From positions 1,054,001-1,118,000 of the forward strand of contig JBHGNT010000006.1 of assembly GCA_043228905.1 (NCBI GenBank): DNA of 64,000 bases, read 5' to 3'. Position numbers and translations under genes: made by a program. The DNA is from Azolla caroliniana (Eukaryota; Polypodiophyta). Positions 25,960 through 38,140 of the stretch are shown here, piece after piece (position 1 is the stretch's first letter; each line of letters starts with the position of its first letter). The notes beneath the pieces are model-generated. The model searched no databases and was not told where the DNA came from. It saw nothing but the letters and a program-made list of their open reading frames with translations.

Positions 25960-26790
25960 GAAAGTGGTAACATGAAATGTGAGAGGGGCATGTTCTCCTC
26001 ATAAGAAGTATATATTATGGGAAACTTTGTTAAGTAAAGAATGAGATGTATTATGTGCAGTTGAGCATAAGTGTAACGAGTTAGCAGGATCCATAGTTCA
26101 TTTGCGTGGATATTCATCATTCTATGCAAGACATCTTAATAATCATTATTCAAGTGTGGTATTAATCGTGCGGGATCAATTTTATCCTCAAGTGGTGCAT
26201 AATGATGCTTATGGTCGGTTTTTGGTTCCAAAAATCACGTTTTTTGACGAGGTTGTGTGGGTGGTTGGGATTTATGCCCCTAACCAAGTCAATCAACGTA
26301 TTGCATTATGGGCCCCAATCCTTCAAACCCTATGTGTGGGCCGCCCAGGATTACTTATGGGTGATTTTAACATGTGTGTTGATGCATATCAATCTATGTT
26401 TAAACATTCAATCATGGATGATCTTGAGCAACTTGTTTGGGATTCATTGGCTATGGAGGTTCTGAAGTTGGATGTTTGGACATGGTTGCATGGGAATGAT
26501 CTAGGTTTTACTTTCCAATCTGCTCAACATAGACAAACATGGAGTTAGTCAGATAGAATGTACGTAATGCACGATGATTCTTTTTTACCGACATCACTTC
26601 CGAATATGACAGTTCTAAAAGATGTAGGAACTTCATATCACTTTCCTATTTGTTTTGAGGTTTGTAATCATGCAATTGACATGTATAAATCCTTACATGG
26701 AAAGCCTCCATTACGCTTTAACTCTTCTCTTTTGCTTCAACCTCACTTTGATTCTCTCATGGGGCAAAATTTGGCAATTTTTTCACAATA
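25960..26790 (+). pseudogene. LINE endonuclease (EEP family), broken
   Basis: The start reads T*NVRG, with TGA where WNVRG is usual. The frame 26102-26548 then carries VVGIYAPNQVNQRIALW and LLMGDFNMCVD, the Asp-bearing GDFN motif of exonuclease-endonuclease-phosphatase enzymes that nick target DNA. The run 26558-26791 continues the C-terminal part. Stops at about 25973, 26546 and others show decay. Confidence 0.8.
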
Positions 26791-26899
26791 AGTGAATCTT
26801 AAAGTAGTTAAAGCATGGGACATCACGTTACGAAACATTAAGATCATTCATCGTATATATGGAGTAACTAATGCTCAACGAAGAAGTGTTCTTTGACAA

Positions 26900-28430
26900 T
26901 TCTCACAGGTTACGTCCAGGTGTAATGCATTATTGATACATGCACCATTAAATGAGGAGCTTTTGGATATCCAAAGTCAATTGCAGGTTATTATTTCTCA
27001 GTTGCAATGCCAAAGTTATCATTATGCAAAGATGCGTCAACTGAGGGATAGACTCATTGATAATCAATGCCCATCTCATTTGTTTTTCCAAGTGTTAAAT
27101 CCTACTTATGCGCGATCTAATGTGGTACATGTGAAGGAAGGGGATGAATTGATAGTGGATCCTACTACAATAATTGACATATGTGTTCATTACTTTAAGG
27201 AGTTGATTGGCCCACAATTGTTAATGACAAATGAGGTGAGTAGAGCACAACATGAGTTTTATGATGTGGTTGGATGTATTGTGCATTGCCTCATTAGTCA
27301 TGAATTGGATGCAGATTTCACTGAGGATGAGGTGAACATGATTGTAAGGCATCTTATTAGTGGTATGGGCCCTAGTTGGGATGGCTTGACAAATGAAGTT
27401 TTTAAGTGATATTCGAACATTTTAAAGGGGCCCTTAACTTCGATGTTTCAACATTCTTGGGTTTCTGGTTGTACGCGTCAAGCTTGGAAGTTGGTCTAAT
27501 TAAATTAGTTCTAAAGGTGGCATCTCCCGACTCATTTCATCAATGGAGACCTATTTCTTTGATGGGGGGGTTGTATAAGATATTTACAAAGGTATTGGCA
27601 AATAGATTACAAAAGTATTTGCCAAAGTTTATACTTCCCACCCAATATGGTTTTATTGCAGGTAGGGATATATTGCATAATGTGTTGAATGTTCAAATGG
27701 CCATGGATTATGCTTGAAACACTTATCAAGAATTGATTATGGTGCAATTAGATTTGGAGAAAGCTTATGATCATGTTAATTGGTCCTTTGTTTCTAGGTT
27801 AATGCATACAATGGGCTTTGGACCTCATATGTCTCGTCTCATATTTTTATTAGGACAAGATGCAGTGTCTCGAGTAATGCTTAATGGGGGAGTTACATTA
27901 GATATTGCCCTCACAAGATCCGTTCGTCAAGGATGCCCTCTTAGCCCATTGTTGTTTACTATTATTACTCATCCCTTGTTAGTGATGTTATCAAGGCAAT
28001 GCAACAAATGGTGACATTGTGGGTCTACACCTTCCATCTGGAGGGCAACTAGTAGCATAAGTTTTGACTGATGATTCTAAATTCATGTTTCTACAAGCCT
28101 CACGAGAGAATCTTGAGAAGGGGATGCTTTTATGGAACCGATTTGCATTGGCTTCTGGATTACATATTAATTGGAGGAAGTCTAGTCTCATATCATGTAC
28201 CGAAAGGGATTTGGAATGTTTAGGATGGCAAGGATCCGTGGTGAAGAAAGACTCTATTTTTCGACACTTGGGCTATCCATTAGGAATGAATGTTACAAAT
28301 GGTCAATTGATTGAATGGATGACTAGTAAGTTTGAGGGACCAGTTCATGTATTGGAAGTCACAATCTTGGCCATTTCATGTATGCTTGAAGGTTGTACAA
28401 TGCATTATGGAACCCGTGATATTATATGAC
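26900..28430 (+). pseudogene. LINE reverse transcriptase, broken
   Basis: Frames 26933-27409, 27406-27717, 27733-28014 and 28064-28429 give the LINE RT order: WRPISLMGGLYKIFTKVLAN, QYGFIAGRDILHNVLN, IMVQLDLEKAYDHVNW (first catalytic Asp), RSVRQGCPLSPLLF, and a catalytic box read as LTDDSKFMF where xADD is expected. ASGLHINWRKSSL follows. Three or more frame breaks separate the pieces. This is the catalytic core for target-primed reverse transcription. Confidence 0.88.
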
Positions 28431-29720
28431 TTGCCATTGTTGCCATGGCCAAAGAAGGCTTTGCATTCTGTTTTGCAACCTCTTCGATATTTGTTGTGGA
28501 AGAAGAGGGATAAGATGGGAATAAATTGGGTTACGTGGAATCATCTAACAACCCCTAAGCGCTTGGGGGGGTGCTGGAATATTGAACTTATATATGCATA
28601 TGATGGCTCATAGATTTTCATTATTACAAGACACGTGTTCAAACTCACAACCATGGATATCTATTGTTCAATATTTCATAGAGAACAAGCTTGGTTTAAC
28701 ACATGGGAGGACAACGATTAAGGCTTCATGGTGGCAATTACTGAATGGATGTATTTCACTTAGGATTCCAAGCTCTTCATGTGTTCAACATTTGGTCACC
28801 TCATGGCAAGAAGCACTCTTGTTATATGTATGGAAACCATCATCTAGTAGAGAGCATTGTAATTCTTTGCAAAAAGAGTTACTTGTTTCTTCTCGGTACG
28901 CTCTCGATTTAATCGTTTGTTTCGTTTGGGGGTCAAAGAGGTGGGAGATATAGTTCCCATATAGTTGAGGCGTCATCTCAAAGAATTTTGGAGTTTGTTG
29001 AAGCGCAACAATGATTACACATCCCACCTAATTATGGGTTAATATGGCAACAACTACAAAATAGTACATTGATGCAAGGTCCCTTACTTCTACAAACAGG
29101 AGAACAACCGTGGATTGATTGGTGTTTACGGGGTCAAATGCCGTTGTTACAAGTGACTACCAATCTTTTGTATCATTGCTTTATTGAGTCTCTTGGATGG
29201 GTATCATCTAAGGCTGAAGAAGAATGGAAAATACACAAATTTGATCGTGGGTGGTGACAGATCTTACAATGTAGTTGGCATTCTAAATTGCCACTTATAA
29301 CAAAGGTCTTCATTTGGAGAGTTTTGATTGGAGGATTGCCTTTGGGATTAGCTCTAAAGCGTTGGGGCTAGCAACGGGTAATTGTTTTTTTCGCACTGTT
29401 CAAATGGAAGATAATACTTATCGATTTATACAATGTCCAATTGCTTGTTAGATTTAGAGTTACATTTCTTAAATTTGGCAAGTTTTATCACAGTGTTATT
29501 TGACACCTAGACAATGGGTGTTTGCACAATTTACACAAGTTGACCCAAAATTAGAGATGGAGATCGTTTTTCTATTTCTTAGATATTGGGGATTGCGTCA
29601 TAATTGGAACATGCACGACGCTTTTGTATTCGATGGTAGACATGGAGTGAAAGCATATCTACGAAAGTTGAAGGGAGTACTAATGTGGCAAATTTCTTTA
29701 TTGTAGCAAGTGGAAATTCT
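28430..29720 (+). pseudogene. LINE C-terminal region with zf-RVT-like segment
   Basis: Pieces such as LPLLPWPKKALHSVLQPLRY with LLWKKRDKMGINWVTWNHL (about 28430-28560), and HSKLPLITKVFIWRVLIGG with LPLGLALKRWG (29280-29368), match the region after RT in plant LINEs, including the zinc-binding domain. The 3' piece 29500-29706 is in frame for 68 codons. The region is stop-rich. Confidence 0.72.
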
Positions 29721-29894
29721 TTCCTCAGTGGAGTGTTCGTCTTGCCTATTGGCAATTCAACATGTTCCACTACCCATGTAGTGTAGTTAGTGGGTAACCG
29801 TACTCCATTGTCACACCCATTGTAAGTAGTATTTTTCACACACATTTATTAATCTAATTGTGTGTTTCCACCAAAAAGAGAGGACAGAGAGCTG

Positions 29895-29962
29895 AGATGG
29901 ATGTAGCTTAGTTCATAAGGTTGCCCAATGAAGACCAGGTGGTCATGGGTTCACATTCCACA
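29895..29962 (+). repeat. tRNA-like SINE head
   Basis: GTAGCTTAGTTCATAAGG (A-box-like, near 29903-29920) is followed 20 bases later by GGTCATGGGTTCACATTCC (B-box-like, 29941-29959). The spacing is that of a tRNA-derived pol III promoter. There is no credible cloverleaf, so a SINE head is more likely than a tRNA gene. Confidence 0.5.
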
Positions 29963-30020
29963 ATGGCATTTAGTGAATAATAGAGATGATATCTATGGAG
30001 TAATATAGACAGGTGAGAAA

Positions 30021-30083
30021 CTTGGGTTTTGAACCCAAGATGTAGTGCTAATAGTGTAAACGGCCTACCACTAGGGTAAGCTA
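30021..30083 (-). repeat. tRNA-like SINE head, inverted
   Basis: On the minus strand TAGCTTACCCTAGTGGTAGG (30083-30064) precedes CTTGGGTTCAAAACCCAAG (30039-30021). These are A- and B-box-like elements with tRNA spacing. It faces the plus-strand head at 29895. Confidence 0.5.
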
Positions 30084-30257
30084 ATTACGATGAAAAGCAA
30101 AAGAGAGAGAGAGAGAGAGAGAGGCCAGCCTGGCTTTATGATGTGTGTGTGTTGTTTTGTTGATGTTATGTTATGTTGTGTTCCATTCCAATTTGTATTT
30201 GGTTGGTTGGTTGGTGTTGTGGTTGTGAACAAGTTAAAAGTCATTCATGGAAGAAAA

Positions 30258-30260
<3 letters not shown>

Positions 30261-30310
<50 letters not shown>

Positions 30311-30438
30311 CACTCTTCTTCCCTGGCTTCCTCATACACACACATCATCATCATCATCATCATCTCTCTGTATTCTCTATTACGCACTCTTCCTTTCCAT
30401 AGAAGAAAGCAGAAGAAGACGAAGAGAGAGAGAGGTCG

Positions 30439-30472
<34 letters not shown>
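30261..30472 (+). repeat. Two (CT)n tracts and a (CAT)n tract in the R3H gene leader
   Basis: Runs at 30261-30305 and about 30439-30472, with (CAT)n at 30343-30363, lie 150-360 bp before the start codon. CT-rich leaders are common in plant 5' untranslated regions. I infer that this stretch is promoter or leader rather than coding. Confidence 0.8.
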
Positions 30473-30474
<2 letters not shown>

Positions 30475-30620
30475 GAAGGTCGAGATTTCTGAACCTTCAT
30501 CCATGTCGCTCTCTGCGTTCCGCCTTTCCATTTCTTCCTAAGACTCTTCTCCGCCTCCGCACCTCTCCAGAAACCTTGATTTCTCGTTCCTGAATTCGCT
30601 TTCTCCTTTCCCTTCCTCCC

Positions 30621-33600
30621 ATGGGCTTCGAACTCGAAAGCTTGGAGTTGCAGATCCATGGTCGCGAGAAAGCTCATCTGCAGGATTCGCAGCAGCAGGA
30701 GCTCGCAGCTATGGAGAGAAGCTTAAAGGATTTGCCTCCATCATCATCATCATCATCATCATCTTCTTCTTCTTCTTCTTCCGATCAGGAGGTTTATGCT
30801 GAAGATTTCTCTCGACTCTCTAGCGATCAGGATGCTACGGAACAAGTCGATAGTTTCTTGAAGGATGCTTTGAACTCGAGAAATAGGATCACAGGTTAGA
30901 TAGATCGTGGATTTCTTTAAACAGGGGCACTGTTTTTCTCACGAGTCTTTTGATCCTTGTGAATGTCTTTAGTCTTGATGTTGTCTTGATGTTTTTGTTC
31001 GTTCCTGTTTCTTTATAATCTGAAGTAAAGAAAAGAAAACGCTCTGTTTTTTTGTTTTGCTCTTTCTGACTATATTTTCATCCTAACAGTCTAAACATTC
31101 TATGAGTGTTTGCTTGAATTAAAGAAGAAAAAGAAGCACGCTATCTGGTTGGCTTTTCTTTCTATAGCTCCTCAATTGTATGGTCTCTCGAGAGTTCATG
31201 GTTGATATATTGATGTGAAGAAAATGATAAGCACGTTTCTTTCCCTTGCAAAATTTCTGTCTCTGTAGTTTCGAGTCCGTAATGGCTGATTCATATATAT
31301 TGAACTACGGGATAGAAAAATGCACTACAGTCGATAGCCTGAAATAAAGGTGGAAAACATTTTATTTCAGATATTTACTATTTATTCCAAATCTATCGAG
31401 TCTCCTATGTCTTGTGAGTACATAATGATAAAAGTGTGCCATAGTTGTTAAGCTGAGGTAAAGAAAAAGAACCTCAGGATCACAAAAGGGCTCCATAACT
31501 GTTAACCTGAGGTAAAGGAAAAGAACCTCACGAATAAAGTAATGCTCCATTCCTGTTAACCTGAAGTAAAGGCTAAAAAATGACGTCATTCTTGCAGATG
31601 TTTTTATTCCTGTATGCTTCGAATCATAGTCTTGTGTGTCTAACGGATCATTCGAATTGAAACAATTAAAGAAATGGATAGTCAACGAATTAAAACTTGA
31701 AGTAAAGAAGAAACAAATCCTTTCTTGCAGAGATCTTGTACTCTCTTCAATGGTTTTTTGTACTCATATAACCTTGTGTGTATATTGTGGCTGTTAGTTT
31801 GAATAAACTTGAGGAAGAAGAAAAATTTCCATAATTTTATTGCCTAAATTAAAGAAAAGGAAGCACCTATTGCTTGCAGACCTATAATGTTATAGTCTCT
31901 TGAACGTCATATGGCTGATAAGCCCATGTCAACAGAGAAGTTAGGGCATGGAGAACATATGAACTCGAGAAAAGAAAACAACTTTCTTGCATATCTTTTC
32001 CTTTATGTAAGTTTTTAGTATATGGTTTTCAGTGTTATATAGCTAATAGCATGAAAACTTCATGAAATCAAGAAAAGGAAAACACCTTTTCTTGCATATC
32101 TTTGTCTTTGTTTATGTTTTTCTTACATAAGACTACAGCGTCCTACGGCTGTTAGCATGAGAGAAGAAAGGACTTTAGGAACGGAAAACAGTCCATAACT
32201 GATAACATGAAGCAAAAGAACCACAATTTTTGTGCAGATATTTGTCTCAACTCTTTTTGCAGGTCTATACTTATATAGTGTCCTATGCTTATTATTCCCA
32301 ATCTTACACAAAGAAAAAGGGAATTGGTTTAAGTAATGAAAGAACTTTATAAAGGGAGAACACTTGTTGGATGCGAGCACGAAAGTAAAGAAAGAACTTT
32401 ATGAGTTGAAAGCACTTGATGGCTGATAGTATGAAATGAAAAGGAACTTTTGTGATAGCTTCCTCTATTGCCATGACATCGGAATATTAGGAAATTTGAT
32501 ACAGGCATCAATCTGCATGATTGTGATTCGTAAAGGAACGTAATTTCTAAATGTTGGAACCTTTGATGCTGAAATTGGTCTATCTGATTTACCTGCCCAT
32601 CAAGTTTTGAACAAATATTTTCTGATGTTTACATATGTGTTTGACTGGTGGTTTTAGTTTTGAGGCTAGAACACGAAATTGAGAAGTTTGTGCAAAACTC
32701 AAAGAAACAACAACATCTGTTGAAACCAATGCCTTCCTCATATGAAAGACTTGCAGCACATCGTGTAGCACAGCATTATAACCTACAATCAATGGTTGTG
32801 GACATGAACTCCCCATCTGGATCAAGAATACTTCTATTGAAGACACCAGAGAGCAAAACCCCTGTTATCAGACTAGTTGATATTCCACTTGATCCTACTT
32901 CTCAAGAAAAATCTATGTGTGCTCCCCTTGAGAAGGTTGCAATAAAACAAAGGACTAATGGTGTTGGAAACTCAAATGGCTATGGAATTGGTGGTGATTC
33001 AGGAAGATTGACACCAGTGAAGTCTGTTGAGGAAAGGAAGGAGGAATACAACAAAGCTAGGGCTAGGATTTTTCGTGATGGGGATTCTCCGAGTATGGAA
33101 GAGAATGAGGATAGTGTGCATGATGTTGTTGCCTTGGATGTAGGGTCAGTTACACACCAGCTCCAGGAGTTGATGATGAATGGAGGATTGGCATCCAACG
33201 GTGAAGGTAAGGACAAGCCAGAGGATGATTATTCTCTACGAGCTGTCAATAGAGTAGCGATCTTCCGGGACAGAGAGAAGGACATGAAAGATCCCGATTA
33301 TGACCGCAGTTATGACAGGTATGATTTCCCATTGTTTTCATGATCTATGCATATGTGATATATGTTATATATAAGTTGATACATGTAGAAATACCATGTT
33401 TAGATGTTGAGCAACTGCACCCTATTTTTTCTTCTCAAATAAAACAAATCCTTAATTTTTTAAAAGTATCCTGAGTCTCTTCTTGATTGACATATCAAGG
33501 ATCCAGAAGCAAATGTTAAAGATTGATGCAATTGTTAAATTTCTTTGTTGGTTTTTCTCAATGGGGTTCCATGAATGAACATGGAGTGTCGGTATTGAGT

Positions 33601-35892
33601 ACCATTTAGACCCCCAAAAAAGAATGAGCCATTTCTCACATCCAAAGACAATTTGTGTCTCAAGCTAAATTTCAGTGAATCAAAATCTTACATATGATGA
33701 CGAACCAAAGACAATTTGTGTCTCAAGCTAAATTTCAGTAAATCAAAATCTTACATATGATGACGAATATGATAAAAACCTCAACAAACATCCAAATGAT
33801 AAATTGTCTCTCTACACATTAAAAATTTCCAACATCCAAATTGATGTCTATAAACCTTACAGCAGCAGTACAGCAAAACCAGTGGGAAATACTTGCCGAT
33901 TATATTATCAAAAGCAAAATTAAACAAGGAACACAGCATTAACAGTTTTTATAATTTACTGAAGTATTTCAATTCCCACTACCTTGTTCTTCTATTCTCT
34001 TTTCTGCTGAGAACCTTTAAGCAATTTATAGCTGTCTTCTTCTTGGTTTTGAGATTTCAGTTTACTCTTACACCTACAGTGATTTCAAACTTAGACAATC
34101 GTTTATGGCAAAATAATTTATGCCTAAAATCCTCATAGCCTGAAACTGGAAAATAAGAAAAAGGGCTATAATGGATTTTAGAGATCTTCAGCTTTTACGC
34201 AGAGCTTTCAATAAAGGTTTCAGTTTTCTATTCCTTTTGCCAGTATATACTCTTCTTGGAAACCTGCCATTTTCTGGTTTCATACCCTGGACAGTTCTCC
34301 ACAGTAGCAGGCCTACCCTGCTCTTAATAGTAAGGACAGGTGTAGTATCAAGTCTCTTATTTTTGAAGTTTCTTACATACAATGAACATTATTGTTTGTT
34401 TGTGTGTAAAAGTTCAAATTTAGGATTTGTTAAAGAACAAAGGGTATCCGTAGTGGGCTTGAGAAAGTTTTTTTGACAAAACTTGAAATCCCCTTATGTT
34501 TTATTCTTTCCTAAATGCCCTTGGTCAAACCCTGAATGAAAATATATATGTGCTATTGAGCAATTATATGGGTAATTCATTCCTTTTTCTTCACTTTGGG
34601 GTATTGACTATAGGTGCTTGGGTAAATTACAAAAACTCAGTGGGCATTTGGGGAAATGACTGTTACGAAATAGCTTGTATGACAGTGAATGTCAGGTCAC
34701 ATTGCACATTGGGTTGGCCTTAAGAGCATCACATGCAGACATTACAAAGACATACAAATTGTTTATGAGACAGTAGAGTAAAAAGTCTGGAGAATGTTCT
34801 ATGGGAAACACCATAGCACTCCCATTACTTCTTCTTCACCCTAGGTTTGGCACTACTATAATGCTTATACCTTTTCCATTCTCTCTTCCATCAAACCAAT
34901 CCTGATCAGTCATGTTGTCCCTCTGTTCTTTATGCACCAGTATCACAATTTCTCAATGAGTAGGACTCACTTATGAAAAACTAGAGATGATCTTCATGTG
35001 AAGAACTATCTCTCAATTATACGTACAGAAATCATTGAACTGTGTTACCCACCTGTTTCCTCAGATTGCGTCTCCCATACATCTTTCAATGTTCTGTGAA
35101 ACCTCCTTTTCGTAGATGCTATCTATGCATAAATACATATTACATACTATAATTAGACTCTGTATGTTTGGAGACTGCCAAGAAAATGAAAAAACCACAG
35201 ATTAGTAGACATTTCAAAATGTGAACAGATTTTATGTGTACTTGAATATTGGTGCATGCCTATATATTTAGCTCTGGTATTATTATATGCACGCATCACA
35301 TGTTTAAATAGTAGTTTGCTTGTTTTGAATGTTTTTTGGGCTTATAATGTATCAGTTTTAAGCATTATTTATCTGACGATGTGTCATCAACTCTCTCTTG
35401 CAGGTATTCGCAACGAATGAATGCAGAATTTGGAATGAATGGACGTCCATTTGTTATGCAAGGAGCATGCTATCCAGGCATTAACATGAATGGATTTACG
35501 AGGATGGATGGATCAGTATTACAGAACATGCGTCTTGATCCAGCTGCCTATTCAAATCCCCATCACCCAAGGGGCCCTTGGCTTGGTTCACCTGGTGGTC
35601 CTCCAAATGTTGTATACCCAAATGCATTTTATGGGAGTTTTCCTCACATACAGGCCAATTTTCACTCTTCTGCTGAAACCTGCTTTCCAACCCAGAGGTT
35701 TCCATACACAGGGCAACACTACCTTGATCGATGCCAATATCCATCTCAGGTTTGTTCTCCTATCATTTAAGTTATTAAGATTGAAATTCATTTTTCCATA
35801 ATGCTCATATAATGTGTTCTTTTGTTTTATCTTCTTGACAGCGTGGTTTACAATGTAAAACAAACTTCGGTGAGGTCATGCCCCAACGATAA
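30621..35892 (+). CDS. R3H-SUZ domain nucleic-acid-binding protein, four exons
   Basis: Exons 30621-30894, 32658-33318, 35404-35749 and 35842-35892 (GT-AG introns) join to 443 codons. The N terminus MGFELESLELQIHG precedes a poly-Ser run (from about residue 40). The R3H domain begins near residue 92, with the signature R122-x3-H126 in SYERLAAHRVAQHYNL. A SUZ motif, SVEERKEEYNKARARIF, lies at residues 214-230. The C-terminal third is rich in Pro, Gly, Tyr and Asn. R3H domains bind single-stranded nucleic acid and SUZ motifs bind RNA, so a cytoplasmic RNA-binding role is likely, though this protein's target is unknown. Plant homologues share the order R3H then SUZ. Intron 1 is built of degenerate repeats. 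The frame is intact across all junctions. Confidence 0.92.
31437..31575 (+). repeat. Degenerate minisatellite in R3H intron 1
   Basis: Three units of about 53 bp (starting near 31437, 31490 and 31543) share CTGTTAACCTGAxGTAAAG and AAGAACCTCA. Weaker copies with AAGTAAAG and TTTCTTGCAGA recur to about 32280. Each TTCTTGCAG resembles a 3' splice site. Confidence 0.7.
33642..33767 (+). repeat. Two-copy 63-bp tandem repeat in R3H intron 2
   Basis: CCAAAGACAATTTGTGTCTC begins units at 33642 and 33705 that are nearly identical (one difference, AGTGAATC versus AGTAAATC, by eye), so the duplication is young. Confidence 0.92.
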
Positions 35893-37130
35893 TACTGCAG
35901 GAGGATAGATCTAGGTTTTCTAATGTTGTATTCAATTCTTTGGTGTGGACTTTGCAAATTATATGCTCGGACATAATGATCATGACACGTAGACTTTTAC
36001 TTTAAATGTATTGGACATTGCTTTAATTAGTTTTTCCTATGAAACTAATCTGCAAAGTTTGCTTGTCATGTTTATATTCATGGGGATGCAGAGAACAATT
36101 TGTTTTAACTATCATTGACAAATTTATTTCCATTGAGTATTATATATGTGCGCTGTGATATATATATGTGTTTTATGTATCTCATAATCAAACCATACGG
36201 TTTTTTATTTCTATACTGTTGTGTGGCTTGATAGAAATGAATAAACTATGGAAAGCAAAGTTTTGCTCTATAATAATTTCTGCCCTGGTTATTGTAAATT
36301 TGGTAACCTTTTCTGGTGATGCTATGAATTAGATGTGATTTCTGGAATCTTTGAAAAGTGAAGTTGGCAATAGAAATAATGTCAATTTGGAACAATGTTT
36401 TGAGAAAAAATGCGCAGGCATTTTCAGGAAATATTTTAGGGACCCAAATGCTGACAAGACAAGTCGAATAATAACTTGAAACAAAATTACATGTGCACAG
36501 ACGGTGCATAGCGGTGACGGAACCACTTTAACGTGAAGATGCTGGTGTGGTGAGCAAGGGGCTGTGCAGGGTGAATTAACCACTTCGATATGAAGATAAT
36601 GGTGCATTAATGTGAACAAGCCACTTTATTACTACGTTCGAAAAACACCTCTCCCCTTGGATGGGATTTGTGGATAACTCAAAATATATCGGATCAAATA
36701 AATTTTGGATCTGTGAAACAGATCTTGACAAAGGAGACACGCCATTGAAAATAATCTATGGATACCTGTCAAAACATGTCTTAGCATAGAAGATACTTGT
36801 GTGAAGTAACATTTTGATATTTGTCCAACATATCTTAGTTTCTTGATTTGTTCTAGTTTTCAAACTCCAGTTATGCTTACTTATTTTGCAAATTTGACTA
36901 TTATATATATGAGGTTGGAGTAGGTCTAGGTTCTATGTCAAATGTATGACAATCGTATAAGTCCAATGCAAAGGTAGCTTGATATTTGCACAGAAGACAA
37001 CTCTTTTCAGCAAATGGTAATTAGTGCTTGACATGCACAATAGGTCCATACAATTGACATTGTGTAGGTCACAATTGTTTTAATAGTCATGGAAATAAGT
37101 GTTTGTGTTATCATTATTTTTTAAATAGCT
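35893..37130. other. R3H 3' flank and intergenic DNA, no gene recognised
   Basis: Probable 3' untranslated region to about 36240, then AT-rich DNA. Frames here are short and on mixed strands. No domain was recognised. Confidence 0.55.
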
Positions 37131-37140
37131 ACATTTTTGT

Positions 37141-37273
37141 CAGTCTTCTCAAAGCCTGTGGAAGCATTCGAGATCGTGAGTTTGGTAAACAAGTACATGT
37201 TCATGCTTGTAAGAAAGGCTTCAGGTGTATTCTGCATGTTGGCAATGCACTTGTAAATATGTATGGCACAGTA
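37141..37273 (+). pseudogene. PPR gene fragment
   Basis: About 43 codons read SLLKACGSIRDREFGKQVHV and then VGNALVNMYG, the L/S-type PPR consensus. The frame then breaks (37225 onward). It is separated by about 830 bp of repeat-like DNA from the intact PPR gene at 38106. It may be a broken upstream part of that gene or a separate relic. Confidence 0.75.
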
Positions 37274-37739
37274 TGGTAACCCTCAAGATGCTCTTGAAGC
37301 TTATTGTTTGCAAAAGGATGGTATCGAACAACCAGAATGTTGGAGATAGAGAATTAATGGTTCACCAAACCTTGCAAGTGATCGTTGGTTTTTTGGGGTA
37401 TGCTCTTTGGCACCTTTCCACATCAAAATTTTGCAAGACTATGTATGCAATCGTCAAAATGTGTTGATAAGTCGAGCACAATAACCATGATGGTTGAAAT
37501 CTTATTACATTCTATACAGCAAGATCTAGAAATGTGGGTAAAAGCTAGGTGCTGGCATTTGTGTGAAGAGTAAGAAAATGTGAAGCACAATAAAATCATA
37601 CAGCATATTATATCTTCTTCGTATCTTCCATGATTTTTTGAGGTCAAACGTTGATTTATCCTGCCCTTTTTTTGTGTGGGTGCTCCATTTGCAGCTATTG
37701 ATGCTCTTTGATTATATACCATAGGTTTTTAGTAGAAAC

Positions 37740-38140
37740 TCGATGGTAAGTATGTATGCATGATGCTTGCGCAAGAGGTTTTTGATGGAAAGGTAAGGTG
37801 TGGCTCTGGCTATGGATAATTCTCTTTGATGATATACATAGATTGGAGGTTTATTGATATAACCATATGGCCATGGCAATTGCATGGATGATGCTATTTG
37901 ATTATATTCTCAGAGATTTTTGATAGAAATATTTGATGCTTTTCTTATAGTGCTTATATCAAAGGTTTTTAATGGAAATGTGGGGTTATTGGATATTCAT
38001 GATGCCTAAAGCAGAGGTTTCTATGGAAATGGCCTCTGTTTCGATGATGCTAAAAAAGCAAGTTTTCTATAAAAAACTTGTGCCTATGGCCATGCATAAT
38101 GCTCTTTGATGATGCTCAAATCAGAGGTCGTGGCTATGTC
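37740..38140 (+). repeat. Degenerate repeats leading into the PPR start
   Basis: Variants of GAGGTTTxTxATGGAAATG and CTCTTTGATGATG recur about every 60-90 bp (near 37779, 37850, 37905, 37965, 38015, 38100). The last unit overlaps the first codons assigned to the PPR gene. Confidence 0.6.

Larger units (their letters stand above)
18960..29870 (+). mobile_element. Decayed plant LINE, split by a Copia insertion
   Basis: ORF1-like sequence (about 18960-19845) with a zinc knuckle is followed, beyond the Copia element at 19846-25522, by further ORF1, an apurinic-type endonuclease, a reverse transcriptase and a zf-RVT-like C-terminal region, all on the plus strand. The two halves meet in one reading frame when the Copia element and one ATAGA copy are removed in thought. 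Outer limits are approximate because no LINE target duplication or poly(A) tail was found. Confidence 0.85.

Noticed and set aside
29895-30083. Possible genuine tRNA genes
   Set aside because: A and B boxes are recognisable, but no acceptor-stem pairing or plausible anticodon loop was found. A SINE head explains them better.
30090-30593. Plus-strand frame of 167 codons before the R3H gene
   Set aside because: Much of it is translated (CT)n microsatellite (Ser-Leu repeats). It overlaps SINE-like DNA and the probable leader.
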